Shown piece after piece: positions 12,230 through 21,588 of a stretch of 45,241 nucleotides of DNA (positions within the stretch are counted from its first letter, which is position 1; each line of letters starts with the position of its first letter). Where the stretch lies: contig JAQVFO010000004.1 in assembly GCA_028697205.1 (NCBI GenBank), positions 1 through 45,241 of the forward strand. Direction: 5' to 3'. The notes below the pieces were generated by a model. That model ran no database searches, was not told where the DNA came from, and worked only from the letters and a program-made list of their open reading frames with translations. The position numbers and the translations under genes are program-made. The DNA is from Candidatus Altimarinota bacterium. GTDB lineage: Bacteria > Patescibacteriota > Gracilibacteria > BD1-5 > UBA6164.

Positions 12230-12799
12230 ATGACTCATTATATAGAGAAAGATAATGCAATTATAGTTAAAAGACACTTTATATTGTTTTTTTGAAAACT
12301 AATAAAGTTTATATTTCTTTTAATTATTTCATTTTTTATATATTGGATTTATTTTATGTATTGACATAATTTTTCTGATTTAAATTATATTAATTATGTA
12401 TTTTTCATTTTATCATTTGTTATATTAAATTATGCGTTCATTAGCTTTATGTTTTATTGTATAGAGTACAATAATAATATAATAATAGTTTATAGAGATC
12501 ACATATATATAATTAGAAGTTCACTTATACTTATTGATGATATTGAGGTTTTGGATCCATATAGGATTATGAGAATGGATGTAGTTTGTCATTGATTAAT
12601 ATCAAATCTACTTGATTATTGAAATCTTATAATAGAGCAACAACAAGATGAGACAAAAGAATGAATAAGAACTTTTCATTTTGTACCAAATCCTTATAAG
12701 CTTTTATCAATCATAAAAGAACAAAGAAGAAGAGTTGTTGATGATAGAAGAAAAAAATACATAGTTTCATCAGAATGAGTAGAAAAAGAAATTAATTAA
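12230..12799 (+). CDS. Membrane protein with PH-like domain
   Basis: 189 residues. Two hydrophobic helices (about residues 20-45 and 55-77) are followed by a soluble part reading NIIIVYRDHIYIIRSSLILI, DDIEVLDPYRIMRMDVVCHG and LLDYGNLIIEQQQDE, with a final FVPNPYKLLSIIKEQRR. The sequence Y.dgi.v..g.......i.......I..v......g....G.l.i resembles bacterial PH-domain membrane proteins (bPH2/YdbT-like). Function is unknown. It begins one base after the preceding small membrane gene and its last 8 bp overlap the convergent gene. Confidence 0.6.
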
Positions 12800-13181
12800 T
12801 ATTATTCTTAAATAATTTTTTAACTTTATTTATTAAATTAGGGTATAGTATTTTATTAATATACTCATAGATTACTTTCTCTATATTATTATTAGAATTA
12901 AAACCTGTTGATGGAGTTTTAAATTGTTTTTCATAAATATATATTGTTTGAATTCATTCATCTCAAGAAAAAATTAAATCTATTTTTTCAGCATTTGGTC
13001 AAAATTTAATCATTGCATCTCAATTAGATGGAATTTTTCTTATCTCATCAATTATAAAATCAATTATAGTTTTATCATTAATTTTAATTGATTTTATTAT
13101 CTTTTTATTAGATATAGATTTATATTTAATAATTTCTAGGCTTGTATAATTTTTGTGATCAAACCATAATAAATTTTTCAT
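12792..13181 (-). CDS. Hypothetical protein
   Basis: 129 residues, soluble, Lys/Asn/Ile-rich, starting MKNLLWFDHKNYTSLEIIKY. Motif-like pieces are NGDAMIKFGPNAEKIDLIFS and EKQFKTPSTGFNSNN. No family recognised. The 3' end overlaps the convergent PH-like gene by 8 bp. The start lies 87 bp from mnmA, which runs the other way, so the two are divergent. Confidence 0.6.
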
Positions 13182-13268
13182 AGTTATATTTTGTTATAGA
13201 AATAGTAGATTTTTGAAACATTTTTATTATACTAAAAATTAGTTATATTCAATATTTTAAAATTACAA

Positions 13269-14318
<1,050 letters not shown>

Positions 14319-14337
14319 TATTTAATAACAAATTATT

Positions 14338-14652
14338 ATGAATTTACAAATATGTCCAAAATGTGGTAAAGAAAATAATTTCTGGAGGATTTATAAAGAT
14401 ATTAATTTTTATAAATTTAAATGATGAATAACTATTAAGTGTGGATTTTGTAAAAATAAAGAAAAAATTTGGAAAACTAAATGATGTAGTTTTATAAGAA
14501 TATTACATTGATTTTTATGGATGTTACCAGCTTTTATATTGATATATTTAGTTGTAGTTTGAAAAATTAATTACTTAATTGCAATATTGTTAATAACAAT
14601 TTATCATTTTCTTGCTATGTATTATATAATCAAATTTTGAAAATATAAATAA
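14338..14652 (+). CDS. Zinc-ribbon membrane protein
   Basis: 104 residues. The N-terminus carries two knuckles, CPKC at residues 6-9 and CGFC near 35-38, as in a zinc ribbon, followed by a basic stretch and two hydrophobic helices (HGFLWMLPAFILIYLVVVG and INYLIAILLITIYHFLAMYY). Probably a cytosolic zinc ribbon tethered to the membrane. Family and function unknown. It follows mnmA by 19 bp and is likely cotranscribed. Confidence 0.7.
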
Positions 14653-14653
14653 T

Positions 14654-14682
14654 TTGACATATTTTAAAAATGTTTATTATAT
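14654..14682 (+). promoter_or_regulatory. Sigma-70-like promoter
   Basis: A perfect TTGACA at 14654-14659, 17-base spacer, TTATAT at 14677-14682. It would drive the tiny ORF at 14709 and, through the terminator, possibly the acetyltransferase. Confidence 0.6.
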
Positions 14683-14708
14683 ATTTAATTAGTTTTAATA
14701 TTATTCTT

Positions 14709-14780
14709 ATGAAAAATATCTTTACACAATTAATAAATAGAAGAAGACTTTATGAAATTTCTCATGAGGTCGTTGTTTAG
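14709..14780 (+). CDS. Tiny ORF or small RNA unit (23 aa)
   Basis: A 23-codon ORF, MKNIFTQLINRRRLYEISHE plus VVV, sits 27 bases after a good promoter and 20 bases before a 13-bp terminator hairpin. The whole unit is about 170 bases. It could encode a leader peptide for attenuation of the downstream acetyltransferase, a stand-alone small protein, or simply lie within a small RNA. The sequence has no run of a single amino acid typical of amino acid attenuators. Start codon sequence context (TTAT before ATG) is like that of other genes here. Confidence 0.4.
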   Translation: MKNIFTQLINRRRLYEISHEVVV

Positions 14781-14800
14781 GTGTAAAAATATATTTAGAT

Positions 14801-14840
14801 AAAAACTTCAAGAGAAATTTCTTGAAGTTTTTATTTTTTA
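14801..14840 (+). terminator. Intrinsic terminator or attenuator
   Basis: AAAAACTTCAAGA (14801-14813) pairs perfectly with TCTTGAAGTTTTT (14820-14832) around a 6-base loop, followed by a T-rich tract. It lies between the tiny ORF and the acetyltransferase. Confidence 0.75.
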
Positions 14841-14888
14841 ATTTTCTTATTATGGAAAATATATTACCCAGAAAACACAAGTAAATCT

Positions 14889-15359
14889 GTGTTTAAAATA
14901 CCTTACTGGTCAACTGCTGTATGAAAATGATTTTCAGATTTTATATTAGATATAATTGATTGAGAGATTTATTTAGAGAATCTTAATTCTAGAGAAACAT
15001 TTAATTATATTTATAATCTTAATGTAAATGCATGAGATTGGAAAAAAAGAACAGAAGAAGAGATAGAAGAAATCTCTAAATGATACCTAGTGTTTAAAGT
15101 AAAATGAATAATAATCTGATGATGTTATATAAAGATATGAAATAGAAATTTTACTTATTCATCAATAATAGAATGTTTTTGGATAAGTGAAAAATGATGT
15201 TGATACTGAACAAAAGCTTTAAATAAAATAAAATCTATAGTTCATTCTCGGCCAATTTATACTTATTCTAAAAAATGATGATTTTTTGAAAAGAATTGAT
15301 TTAAAAAAGAAGAGTGAATAATTTCTACTACATGAGCACAAAGATATAAATTTTTATAG
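14889..15359 (+). CDS. GNAT-family N-acetyltransferase
   Basis: 156 residues if GTG at 14889 is the start. The core reads GYLVFKVKGIIIGGCYIKIG, SSIIECFWISEKGCGYGTKA and a closing PIYTYSKKGGFFEKNGFKKE, which fit GNAT motif A (acetyl-CoA pyrophosphate loop, here EKGCGYGTK) and motif B (FFEKNGF). The substrate is unknown. The frame is open upstream to about 14798 but contains no ATG there; an ATG at 14852 is in another frame and reaches TAA after ten codons. So either GTG or a rarer codon starts the gene, or a small indel hides the true ATG. Confidence 0.65.
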
Positions 15360-15360
15360 A

Positions 15361-15390
15361 AAATATCCTGCAATTTGCAGGATATTTTTA
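15361..15390 (+). terminator. Intrinsic terminator
   Basis: AAATATCCTGCA (15361-15372) pairs with TGCAGGATATTT (15376-15387) around a 3-base loop; T-run follows. It ends the acetyltransferase transcript. Confidence 0.85.
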
Positions 15391-15453
15391 AAATAATTTT
15401 GAAGTTAGTTATATTTAGATAACATATTTAAAATTTATTATAAATTTAAAATT

Positions 15454-16206
15454 ATGAAAAACATATTTAAAAAGAAATTATTTAAAGTTAATTCTAAGGT
15501 TAGAGTTTATGTTTATATATTTACTATTTTTTTTACTATAATTTTTCTTTGTATAATTTATTTAAGTCACCAAAATAGAATTTTATTAAATACAATTAAA
15601 TATTATTATCCTGTTGTTAATAATTCAAAAATTATCACAGAATTAGATTTTCAAAATGATGATTCTATAACAAAATTTGTGAATAATAAGGTAAGTTTTA
15701 ATAATTTATCATATATTCCTAGTGATTTAGAAAGTATTTCTTCAACTTACGTGTTTGATTCAAAATGAAATTCTAGGTTAAGAAGTGAAGCTAACTTAGC
15801 ATTACAAAACATGGCAAAAGACTTTTATAACTATTTTTGAAAAAAAATTGTTGTTGTAAGTGCATATAGAAGTTATTTATATCAAGTTTGAATTAAAGCT
15901 TGATGATGTAGTGACATATTTTGTGCTAAAGCTTGATTTTCAGAACATCAAACATGATTAGCCGTAGATTTATGGGAAGCAAGTAGTAAAGAAGAGTTTT
16001 TAAGTAAACAAGAATTAGTAACTTATTTTAATTGGCTTAAAAATAATGCATATAAGTATTGATTTAATAACTCATATCAAAAGTGATTAGAAGTAGATTG
16101 ATACAATATAGAACCTTGGCATTGGAGATATCTTTGATTGCCTTTAGCAAAAAAACTTTACGATAACAATCAAACATTTGCAGAATATTATCATAGTAAT
16201 AATTAA
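15454..16206 (+). CDS. D-alanyl-D-alanine carboxypeptidase, VanY type
   Basis: 250 residues. One N-terminal membrane anchor (about 18-37), then a peptidase M15B domain: VSAYRSYLYQ at 135-144, SEHQTGLAVDLW at 163-174 and EPWHWRY at 220-226. H165, D172 and H223 are the expected zinc ligands and E220 the catalytic base. The family removes or trims the terminal D-Ala (VanY) or cuts peptidoglycan cross-bridges on the outer face of the membrane, so this cell has peptidoglycan to remodel. A long terminator precedes it and it appears monocistronic. Confidence 0.9.
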
Positions 16207-16233
16207 TAAATATTATTGTAAATAGTTAAAATT

Positions 16234-16262
16234 TTGCAATTATTTTTAAAGTTATGTATAAT
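16234..16262 (+). promoter_or_regulatory. Sigma-70-like promoter of the secreted coiled-coil gene
   Basis: TTGCAA at 16234-16239, a 17-base spacer and a perfect TATAAT at 16257-16262. The start codon is at 16354, so the leader would be about 85 bases. Confidence 0.65.
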
Positions 16263-16274
16263 ATCACAGTTATT

Positions 16275-16319
16275 AATAATAATTAAAATTTTAAACTAAT
16301 TTTAAAGTTAATTATTATT
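16275..16319 (+). promoter_or_regulatory. Stem-loop in the 5' leader
   Basis: AATAATAATTAA (16275-16286) is exactly complementary to TTAATTATTATT (16308-16319). The pair closes a 21-base internal segment in the leader of the secreted coiled-coil gene. No T-run follows, so it is more likely a message-stabilising or regulatory structure than a terminator. Confidence 0.4.
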
Positions 16320-16353
16320 ATAATAATACTTTATATTTTAATTTTTCCAAAAA

Positions 16354-17211
16354 ATGAAAAAATTAAGTTTACTATTGGCTACATTGTTAATTGCAAGTGT
16401 TTCATTTGCTTATGCTGATGATAATAATACTTGATCTACAGATGATAATGATACAGAAACATCTACAGGTATGGAAGATTCAACTACTACAACAGAGTCT
16501 TGAAGTGCAACACCAACTCAATATAAAAATAGAGAGATGATGGAACAAAGAAATCAAGAAATGGAAGCATTAAAAGAACAAAAGAAAAATGAGATTGAAG
16601 CTAATAAAGAACAAATGCAAGCTAATAAAGAAGCTTATAAAGAAGCTAGATGAACTGGTTCTCTTGTATTAACAGATGAACAAAAAGTTCAATTAAAAGC
16701 TATTATGGATTCTCATAAAGCTCAAGCTGATGAAATTAGAAATATGATTTCAAGTGGTTCATTAACACAAGAAGAATGACAAGATAAATTGGAAGCATTA
16801 AGAGAAACAACTTATGAAAGTTTAAAAGCACTTTTATGAGATGAAGAAACAGCTCAAAGACTTCTTTGAATGAAAAAAGATATGTTAGATAAAAATCAAG
16901 AATTAAGACAAGATAATATGCAAATAAGACAAGATTATAACAATGCTAGACAAACTTTAAGAGTTAAATATAAAACTCAATTTATGTCAGCATTAGGAAC
17001 TAGATTAGATGCCTTTGATACTGCAAAATTACAACTTGTTTTAACTAGAATTGATGCTGCTATTGCTAATACTGAAGCAAATACAAATTTATCACAAACA
17101 AATAAAGATAAATTATTAGCTCAACTTGATGCGTTAAAAGAAATTATAAATGAAAAATTAGGTAATTTAGATCCAAATTCAAATATAGATATTAATTCTT
17201 TATTACAATAA
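16354..17211 (+). CDS. Secreted coiled-coil protein
   Basis: 285 residues. A classical signal peptide (MKKLSLLLATLLIASVSFAYA) is followed by an acidic Thr/Ser-rich linker (residues about 22-55) and a long charged helical region rich in Glu, Gln, Lys and Met (EMMEQRNQEMEALKEQKKNE, later RQDNMQIRQDYNNARQ). The heptad-like pattern suggests a periplasmic-type coiled coil. It loosely recalls Spy/CpxP-like helical chaperones but I see no LTxxQ pair that would settle this. It has its own promoter and a 16-bp terminator, which suggests strong expression. Confidence 0.75.
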
Positions 17212-17220
17212 TTTTATTTA

Positions 17221-17257
17221 TTACAAAAAAAAGACCAAATTGGTCTTTTTTTTGTAA
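17221..17257. terminator. Strong intrinsic terminator
   Basis: TTACAAAAAAAAGACC (17221-17236) pairs with GGTCTTTTTTTTGTAA (17242-17257) around a 5-base loop, giving 16 bp with an A/T-run on both sides. Confidence 0.9.
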
Positions 17258-17265
17258 TAAAATTT

Positions 17266-17292
17266 TTGAGAAAACCAAAAACATACTATAAT
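17266..17292 (+). promoter_or_regulatory. Possible promoter
   Basis: TTGAGA at 17266-17271 and a perfect TATAAT at 17287-17292 with a short 15-base spacer, 30 bases before the next start codon and just after a terminator. The short spacer lowers confidence. Confidence 0.4.
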
Positions 17293-17322
17293 TTATAATA
17301 ATTATTTTATAAATTACTTTTT

Positions 17323-17730
17323 ATGAATAAAGTTGCTTGAAATATAACATTTGAACAAAAGATTAAATTTGAAATCAAAGATATATATTTTGTAGAATCA
17401 GAAAATATAAATTGAACTTTTACTTATTTCTTTTATTGAAAAACATATATAAATTCTAGTAGTGAGTTACTAAAATCACTTGATGAAAAAGCTAATATAA
17501 ACTCTATAAATCATGATGTTTCTATATCAACAGAAGATAATATTGAAGTATATCAAGATAGGCCAATAGATTGAGTTTATACTATTACTTCAATAGAATG
17601 AAATGAGGAAAATTTTGATTCAGTTATTGAAAAATTTGCTGAAAGTTCTCCATTTATAGTTTCAATCAGAGAAGTTGAAAGTAGTTTAAGATTCTGAAAT
17701 AGAATTATAAGAATAGATATTGTAAATTAA
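17323..17730 (+). CDS. Hypothetical protein
   Basis: 135 residues, soluble, acidic, with alternating hydrophobic pattern (GTFTYFFYGKTYINSSSELL, FIVSIREVESSLRFGNRIIR). No membrane segment or known motif. It is 39 bp upstream of rlmH on the same strand and probably shares its promoter, so a housekeeping role is possible. Family not recognised. Confidence 0.6.
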
Positions 17731-17769
17731 AAATATAAAATACTTTTTTACCTATAAATTTAGCTTATT

Positions 17770-18222
17770 ATGATAAAAATTATTACTATTTGCGATAGTT
17801 ATAAACATTTTTGAGAAGCTATAAAAGAATATGAAAAAAGACTTTGAAAAAAAGTTGAAATTATCAAACTTAAACCAAGTAGAAAAGATAGTACAGAAGA
17901 AATAATTAGGGAAGAAACAGGATTTGTAAAAAATTATCTAGAAAAAGATAATTCTTATAAAATTGTTTTATCAATTAATTGAAAAACTTTTTCAACTACT
18001 TCATTTTTAGAATTAATAGAAAAAAAAGAACAGACTTTTCCATCTATTCTTTTTATTATATGATGACCTTTTTGATTAAATTATAAGGAATTAAAATCTC
18101 ATATTGATTTAGAATTTTCACTTTCTCAAATGACATTTCCTCATATAGAAGCACTTTTAATTATTTTAGAACAACTTTATAGAGTTGATACAATTAGGCA
18201 AGGGAAAAGTTATCATTATTAA
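17770..18222 (+). CDS. rlmH: 23S rRNA (pseudouridine-1915 N3)-methyltransferase RlmH
   Basis: 150 residues, close to the 155 typical of RlmH. The SPOUT-fold landmarks are present: an N-terminal IKIITICDSYKHFGEAIKEY, IVLSINGKTFSTTSFLELIE, FIIGGPFGLNYKELKSHIDL (trefoil-knot SAM site), FSLSQMTFPHIEALLIILEQ and the C-terminal LYRVDTIRQGKSYHY. It methylates pseudouridine 1915 in helix 69 of 23S rRNA. Its stop overlaps the convergent membrane-protein gene by four bases. Confidence 0.93.
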
Positions 18223-18941
18223 AAATTTCATCATTTTCAATATCTATTTCCTTTTCAATCTCACATTCAAAAATATGGAATTATTTTTTCAGCAATAAAT
18301 GTATTTTCATCTTGCATACTTCAAATTATTCTTATTTTTTCATCATTCAATAGTTTTACATTGTTTCAAATAAAACTATTTTTTGTATCTATTTCCCATG
18401 TTTTTCAACTTATATCTTTAAAAATTAATTTATCTTCTTTTGATTCAATAATTGTTCAAACCAACTTTCAAATTTTTGGATTATTCCATAAATTTTCTTG
18501 ATACACATAATTTTTTAAAAATGTTGAATTATTTACTAAGTCATCTTGGAAATATCTTCAGTAACTTGTAAAAATAAAAAAACTTCATAAAAAAACAGTA
18601 AGAACTGTGATAAATGATATAACTAAAAAATTACTTTGTTTGTATCAATATTTTGTTTTTCTATAATTAATAAATCATAAAATTAACAGAGTTATTATTA
18701 TACTTCACCAAAAAATATTTGGAATAAAAAATAATTTATTATTTTCATTATTTAATCAAACTTCATTAAAGTCTAATAAATCATTGTAAAGAAATGAAAA
18801 TATTATTCATAAAAAAATTAAGATTATTAAAATAATTAACCATAATAATCTATTTTTCCATGAAAAAAAACTTTTTGGAATTGGTTTAATGCTTTCTTTT
18901 TTTATTTTATTTATAATTTCTTTTTTTAAATCTTTTTTCAT
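18219..18941 (-). CDS. Membrane protein, probable anti-sigma partner
   Basis: 240 residues starting one base after the ECF sigma gene stops. A basic cytosolic N-terminus of about 30 residues is followed by three hydrophobic helices (about 31-50, 73-92, 103-127) and an extracytoplasmic domain ending in a Gly-rich tail (GMGDGKGNRYGKGGNF). Genes in this position next to an ECF sigma factor usually encode anti-sigma factors, but I see no zinc anti-sigma motif (HxxxCxxC), so the role is inferred from context only. The Gly residues of the tail are mostly TGA codons. The end overlaps rlmH by four bases. Confidence 0.55.
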
Positions 18942-18942
18942 A

Positions 18943-19509
18943 TTATATACATTTATTTTTTAAAATAATTTCTTTTAACATTTTTTTTCATCTATTAATT
19001 AAAGTTCAAACAGTTCATTCAGGTATCCTAAGTATATCACTAATTTCAGTATAATTTTTCTCTTCTATAAACTTAAATACTAAAATTTCTTTAAATTTTA
19101 AAGGAAGAGAACAAAGAGATTTTTGTATACAATTTATTAACTCTTTTTTATTTAATATTTCCTCAGGATTATTTCATTCATCAACAATATTTTCTATAAG
19201 TTTTTGTAATTCATCTTCATTTCAGTCATCTTCTATTCTACATGTATTTTTATTTTTTCTATGATAATCTATTACCAAATTATGAGCAATTCTGTAAATC
19301 CAGCTTGAAAAAGGGAATTTTGCATCATAATCATTTATATGTGTATAAACTTTTAGAAAAATATCTTGTAACAAATTTTCAGCTTCTTCTAAACTTACAT
19401 TTGTTATTTTTAGAATATATCTAAGAAGTTTTTTTTCATACATTTCAATAATTTCTGCAAAAAACTCTGGATTTTCTGAGATTTTTTTAATTATCTCTAT
19501 TTCATTCAT
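18943..19509 (-). CDS. ECF-family RNA polymerase sigma factor
   Basis: 188 residues. Region 2 is clear: EEAENLLQDIFLKVYTHI, then FSSWIYRIAHNLVIDYHRK, where the promoter -10 element is read. Region 4 is LPLKFKEILVFKFIEEKNYT then EISDILRIPEGTVGTLINRG and KKMLKE, the -35 helix-turn-helix; the glycines of EGTVGTL are TGA codons. There is no region 3 or 1, as expected for ECF (group 4) factors. It is followed after one base by a membrane protein. It is divergent from two secreted-protein genes, which are the first candidates for its targets. Confidence 0.9.
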
Positions 19510-19627
19510 AATACTTTACTTAGTTTTTATTTATCTTTTCTTAATACGAATAATACCAAAAAATCTTTCAAAAAAAAGTTTTTTAAAAAAAATGAAAGAA
19601 ATTATTTTTAAAAACGTAGTATGGGGT

Positions 19628-19646
19628 AAGTGACACAAAATCACTT
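19628..19646. promoter_or_regulatory. Inverted repeat between sigma factor and secreted protein
   Basis: AAGTGA (19628-19633) and TCACTT (19641-19646) form a 6-bp inverted repeat with a 7-base spacer, about 30 bases upstream of the + gene at 19675 and 119 bases from the sigma start. The bases just before it (AACGTAGTATGGGG) are unusually GC-rich for an intergenic stretch here, so this may be an operator or ECF promoter region. Confidence 0.35.
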
Positions 19647-19674
19647 TTAAATTTATTTTTTAATTTTATATATT

Positions 19675-19899
19675 ATGAAAACAACAATAATTACAGCTTC
19701 AATAATTTGAATCTTATGAGTTTTTTTAGTTTCATCAACTTATGCAGCTTGAGGATATAGGAGAAGTAATACTACTTATACTCCTTGAACAAATACATCA
19801 TCTGCAACTTTTGTTGATGCTAACAATGATTGAGTTTGTGATAACTATGTAAATAGACCACAAGATGGAACTTGAAAGAAATATGGAAGAAATAGATAA
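19675..19899 (+). CDS. Small secreted protein with a DxNxDG calcium-type motif
   Basis: 74 residues: signal peptide (MKTTIITASIIGILGVFLVS...STYA), a Ser/Thr/Gly-rich middle, then FVDANNDGVCDNYVNR, in which D-x-N-x-D-G-x-x-D is the loop pattern of dockerin and thrombospondin type 3 calcium sites. The tail is basic and Gly-rich. It lies 21 bp before the DUF2202 gene and may be cotranscribed. Exported or surface-bound; function unknown. Confidence 0.65.
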
Positions 19900-19920
19900 T
19901 TTATTATATAACTTATTAAA

Positions 19921-20969
19921 ATGAACAAATCAAATAAAATATATATAGCAATTGCTATATCACTAATTAGTTTAATGTCTATTGCATCAGCAAATGCAAT
20001 GAATTGAAATTGACAGTGACTTTGATATTGATCTTGAAATGGAAGTTGACAACAAATCAATCAACAAAATCATACTCCTTGAGATTTAATTTCTACTATA
20101 GCAACTTGATCTCTTTCTGAACAAGAGAAACTAGATTTGTATTACCAATATAATGAGGAAAAAGTAGCAAGAGATTTATATACTTATTTTTATTCACTTT
20201 ATGGTGCACAGATATTTCAAAATATTGCTGAAGCAGAACAACAACATATGGATTCAGTAAAAGTACTTTTAGATAGATATAATCTAGAAATACCATCAAA
20301 TTACTGAGAATTAGAAACTACATATAATACATTGAAAATTGAGTGAGAAATATGACTTAAAGAAGCATATGAAGTATGAATAAAAGTTAAATACTTGATG
20401 TTACTGATATTGTTGATACAATTAAATCAACTGATAATGATGATATAAAAGTTGTTTTAATAAACATATGAGGAGCTTCATATAATCATTTAAGATGATT
20501 TGTAAAAGCACTTTTAAATAATTGATTTACAACAACTATAGATTATAGTGCTTATCTAAGCCAAGATGATTTAAATTCAAAATGATCTTTGCAATATAAA
20601 TTAGCTGAAGTATTAGAGTCTGAGTGAGTTGTTTTACCAGATCAATCAACAAGTAACTATGTAAAAAATAATTGTATATATAATTGCCAATATAATTATT
20701 GATTAACATGACAATATCAAAATACTTTAAATAAAAATAGAAATCAAGCTTTTAATCAAAACAAGAATTTATATAAATCTCAAATTCAAGTAAAATATTG
20801 AAATATGATAAAAAATATGAATCAAAATAAATTAAATGCACTTGATTGAAAGTTAGATATGGTAATAGAAAGTGTTGAAAATAATCAAACAATGACACAA
20901 ACTATGAAAGACAAGTATCTAAGTTTATATTATGCACTTAAGGAGTATTTAGGAGAGTTGGTGAGATAA
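19921..20969 (+). pseudogene. DUF2202 ferritin-like secreted protein, one-base frameshift
   Basis: The 5' frame has a signal peptide (MNKSNKIYIAIAISLISLMS), a Gly/Gln/Asn linker, then YNEEKVARDLYTYFYSLYG and NIAEAEQQHMDSVKVLLDRY, where the E and ExxH residues resemble a ferritin-like diiron half-site. After GIKV the frame runs out at TAA 20446-20448. The family sequence continues in the next frame: ILDVTDIVDTIKSTDNDDIK, INIGGASYNHLRGFVKALL and on to TAA at 20967-20969. Restoring one G after 20388 gives GIKVEILDVTDIVD in a single frame of about 349 residues. Either a sequencing or assembly error or a real, recent inactivation. DUF2202 function is not established. Confidence 0.8.
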
Positions 20970-20988
20970 GATAAAAGGAATAATTTTT

Positions 20989-21022
20989 AAAAAATCTAGC
21001 AAGAATTTTTGCTAGATTTTTT
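20989..21022 (+). terminator. Intrinsic terminator
   Basis: AAAAAATCTAGCAA (20989-21002) pairs with TTGCTAGATTTTTT (21009-21022) around a 6-base loop; it ends the DUF2202 transcript and marks the last clearly native sequence before the foreign island. Confidence 0.85.
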
Positions 21023-21057
21023 GTGTTCATAAATGATATTAATAACGTTTGCTTCTA

Positions 21058-21215
21058 TGAGATGTTTTGCGAAGTGAAACGGAGCAAAATTTGGGTGAGG
21101 GGCGAGCCGAGTCCCGAACCGTATATTCCTTGTTATACGCCCCGACGACTGAAAGGAGGAGAGCGCAGCGTGGTCGGAGCGAAGCAGAGAAGTCGGCACG
21201 GGGCACGTCTTTTTT
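21058..21215. repeat. GC-rich structured intergenic element (left of island)
   Basis: A block of roughly 155 bases with well over half G+C by eye in a genome of very low GC. It holds several potential stems: TTTTGC/GCAAAA around 21066-21088, GGGGCG/CGCCCC enclosing GTATA/TATAC around 21099-21145, and CCGAC/GTCGG pairs after that. Short frames inside it on either strand have no protein-like character. It ends in a T-run just before the membrane gene on the minus strand. It looks like a non-coding structured repeat imported with the neighbouring genes. Confidence 0.55.
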
Positions 21216-21231
21216 ATATGAAAAAATTATT

Positions 21232-21588
21232 TTATTGATTTATACTATCCGAGATTATTTGTTGAACATCAACCCCAAATATATTCAAAACCATAAATAT
21301 AACTTGTTTTACGAGCACGTAAATTAACATAAAAATTGCTATAATTATTAATTTTCTTATCCACGGCTTTTGTCTGGAAAGAATAGGAAATTTTTTTCGT
21401 AAAAAATCATTAATTTTTGTATAAAGTTTACCCTTCAGTAAAACAAGCAATAAAATAACAATCCCAATTAAAATAATAAAATATAATGGGATGCCTAATC
21501 TATAAAACAAGAATAGTAACAGGATGAGTGTTAGGATAGAAATATATTTTTTCCATCCCATTTTTTTATTTTCTGCCATATTATTCAT
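21232..21588 (-). CDS. Foreign small multi-pass membrane protein
   Basis: 118 residues with basic ends and hydrophobic helices (about residues 15-32, 34-51 and 75-95). No family recognised. Its five glycines (for example in MGWKK, RLGIP, LIGIV, LKGKL, IFGVD) are all GGN and there is no TGA in the frame, unlike its code-25 neighbours. An AAGGA sits about 12 bases upstream of the ATG, one of the few Shine-Dalgarno-like sites in the window. It lies between two GC-rich structured elements. Both facts suggest import from a standard-code donor. Confidence 0.65.
   Translation of the reverse strand: MNNMAENKKMGWKKYISILTLILLLFLFYRLGIPLYFIILIGIVILLLVLLKGKLYTKINDFLRKKFPILSRQKPWIRKLIIIAIFMLIYVLVKQVIFMVLNIFGVDVQQIISDSINQ

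Noticed and set aside
21023-21327. Open frames of 70-86 codons through the GC-rich block at the island's left edge
   Set aside because: Arg/Glu/Gly-rich translations mirror the base composition of a structured repeat; frames on both strands are equally open.
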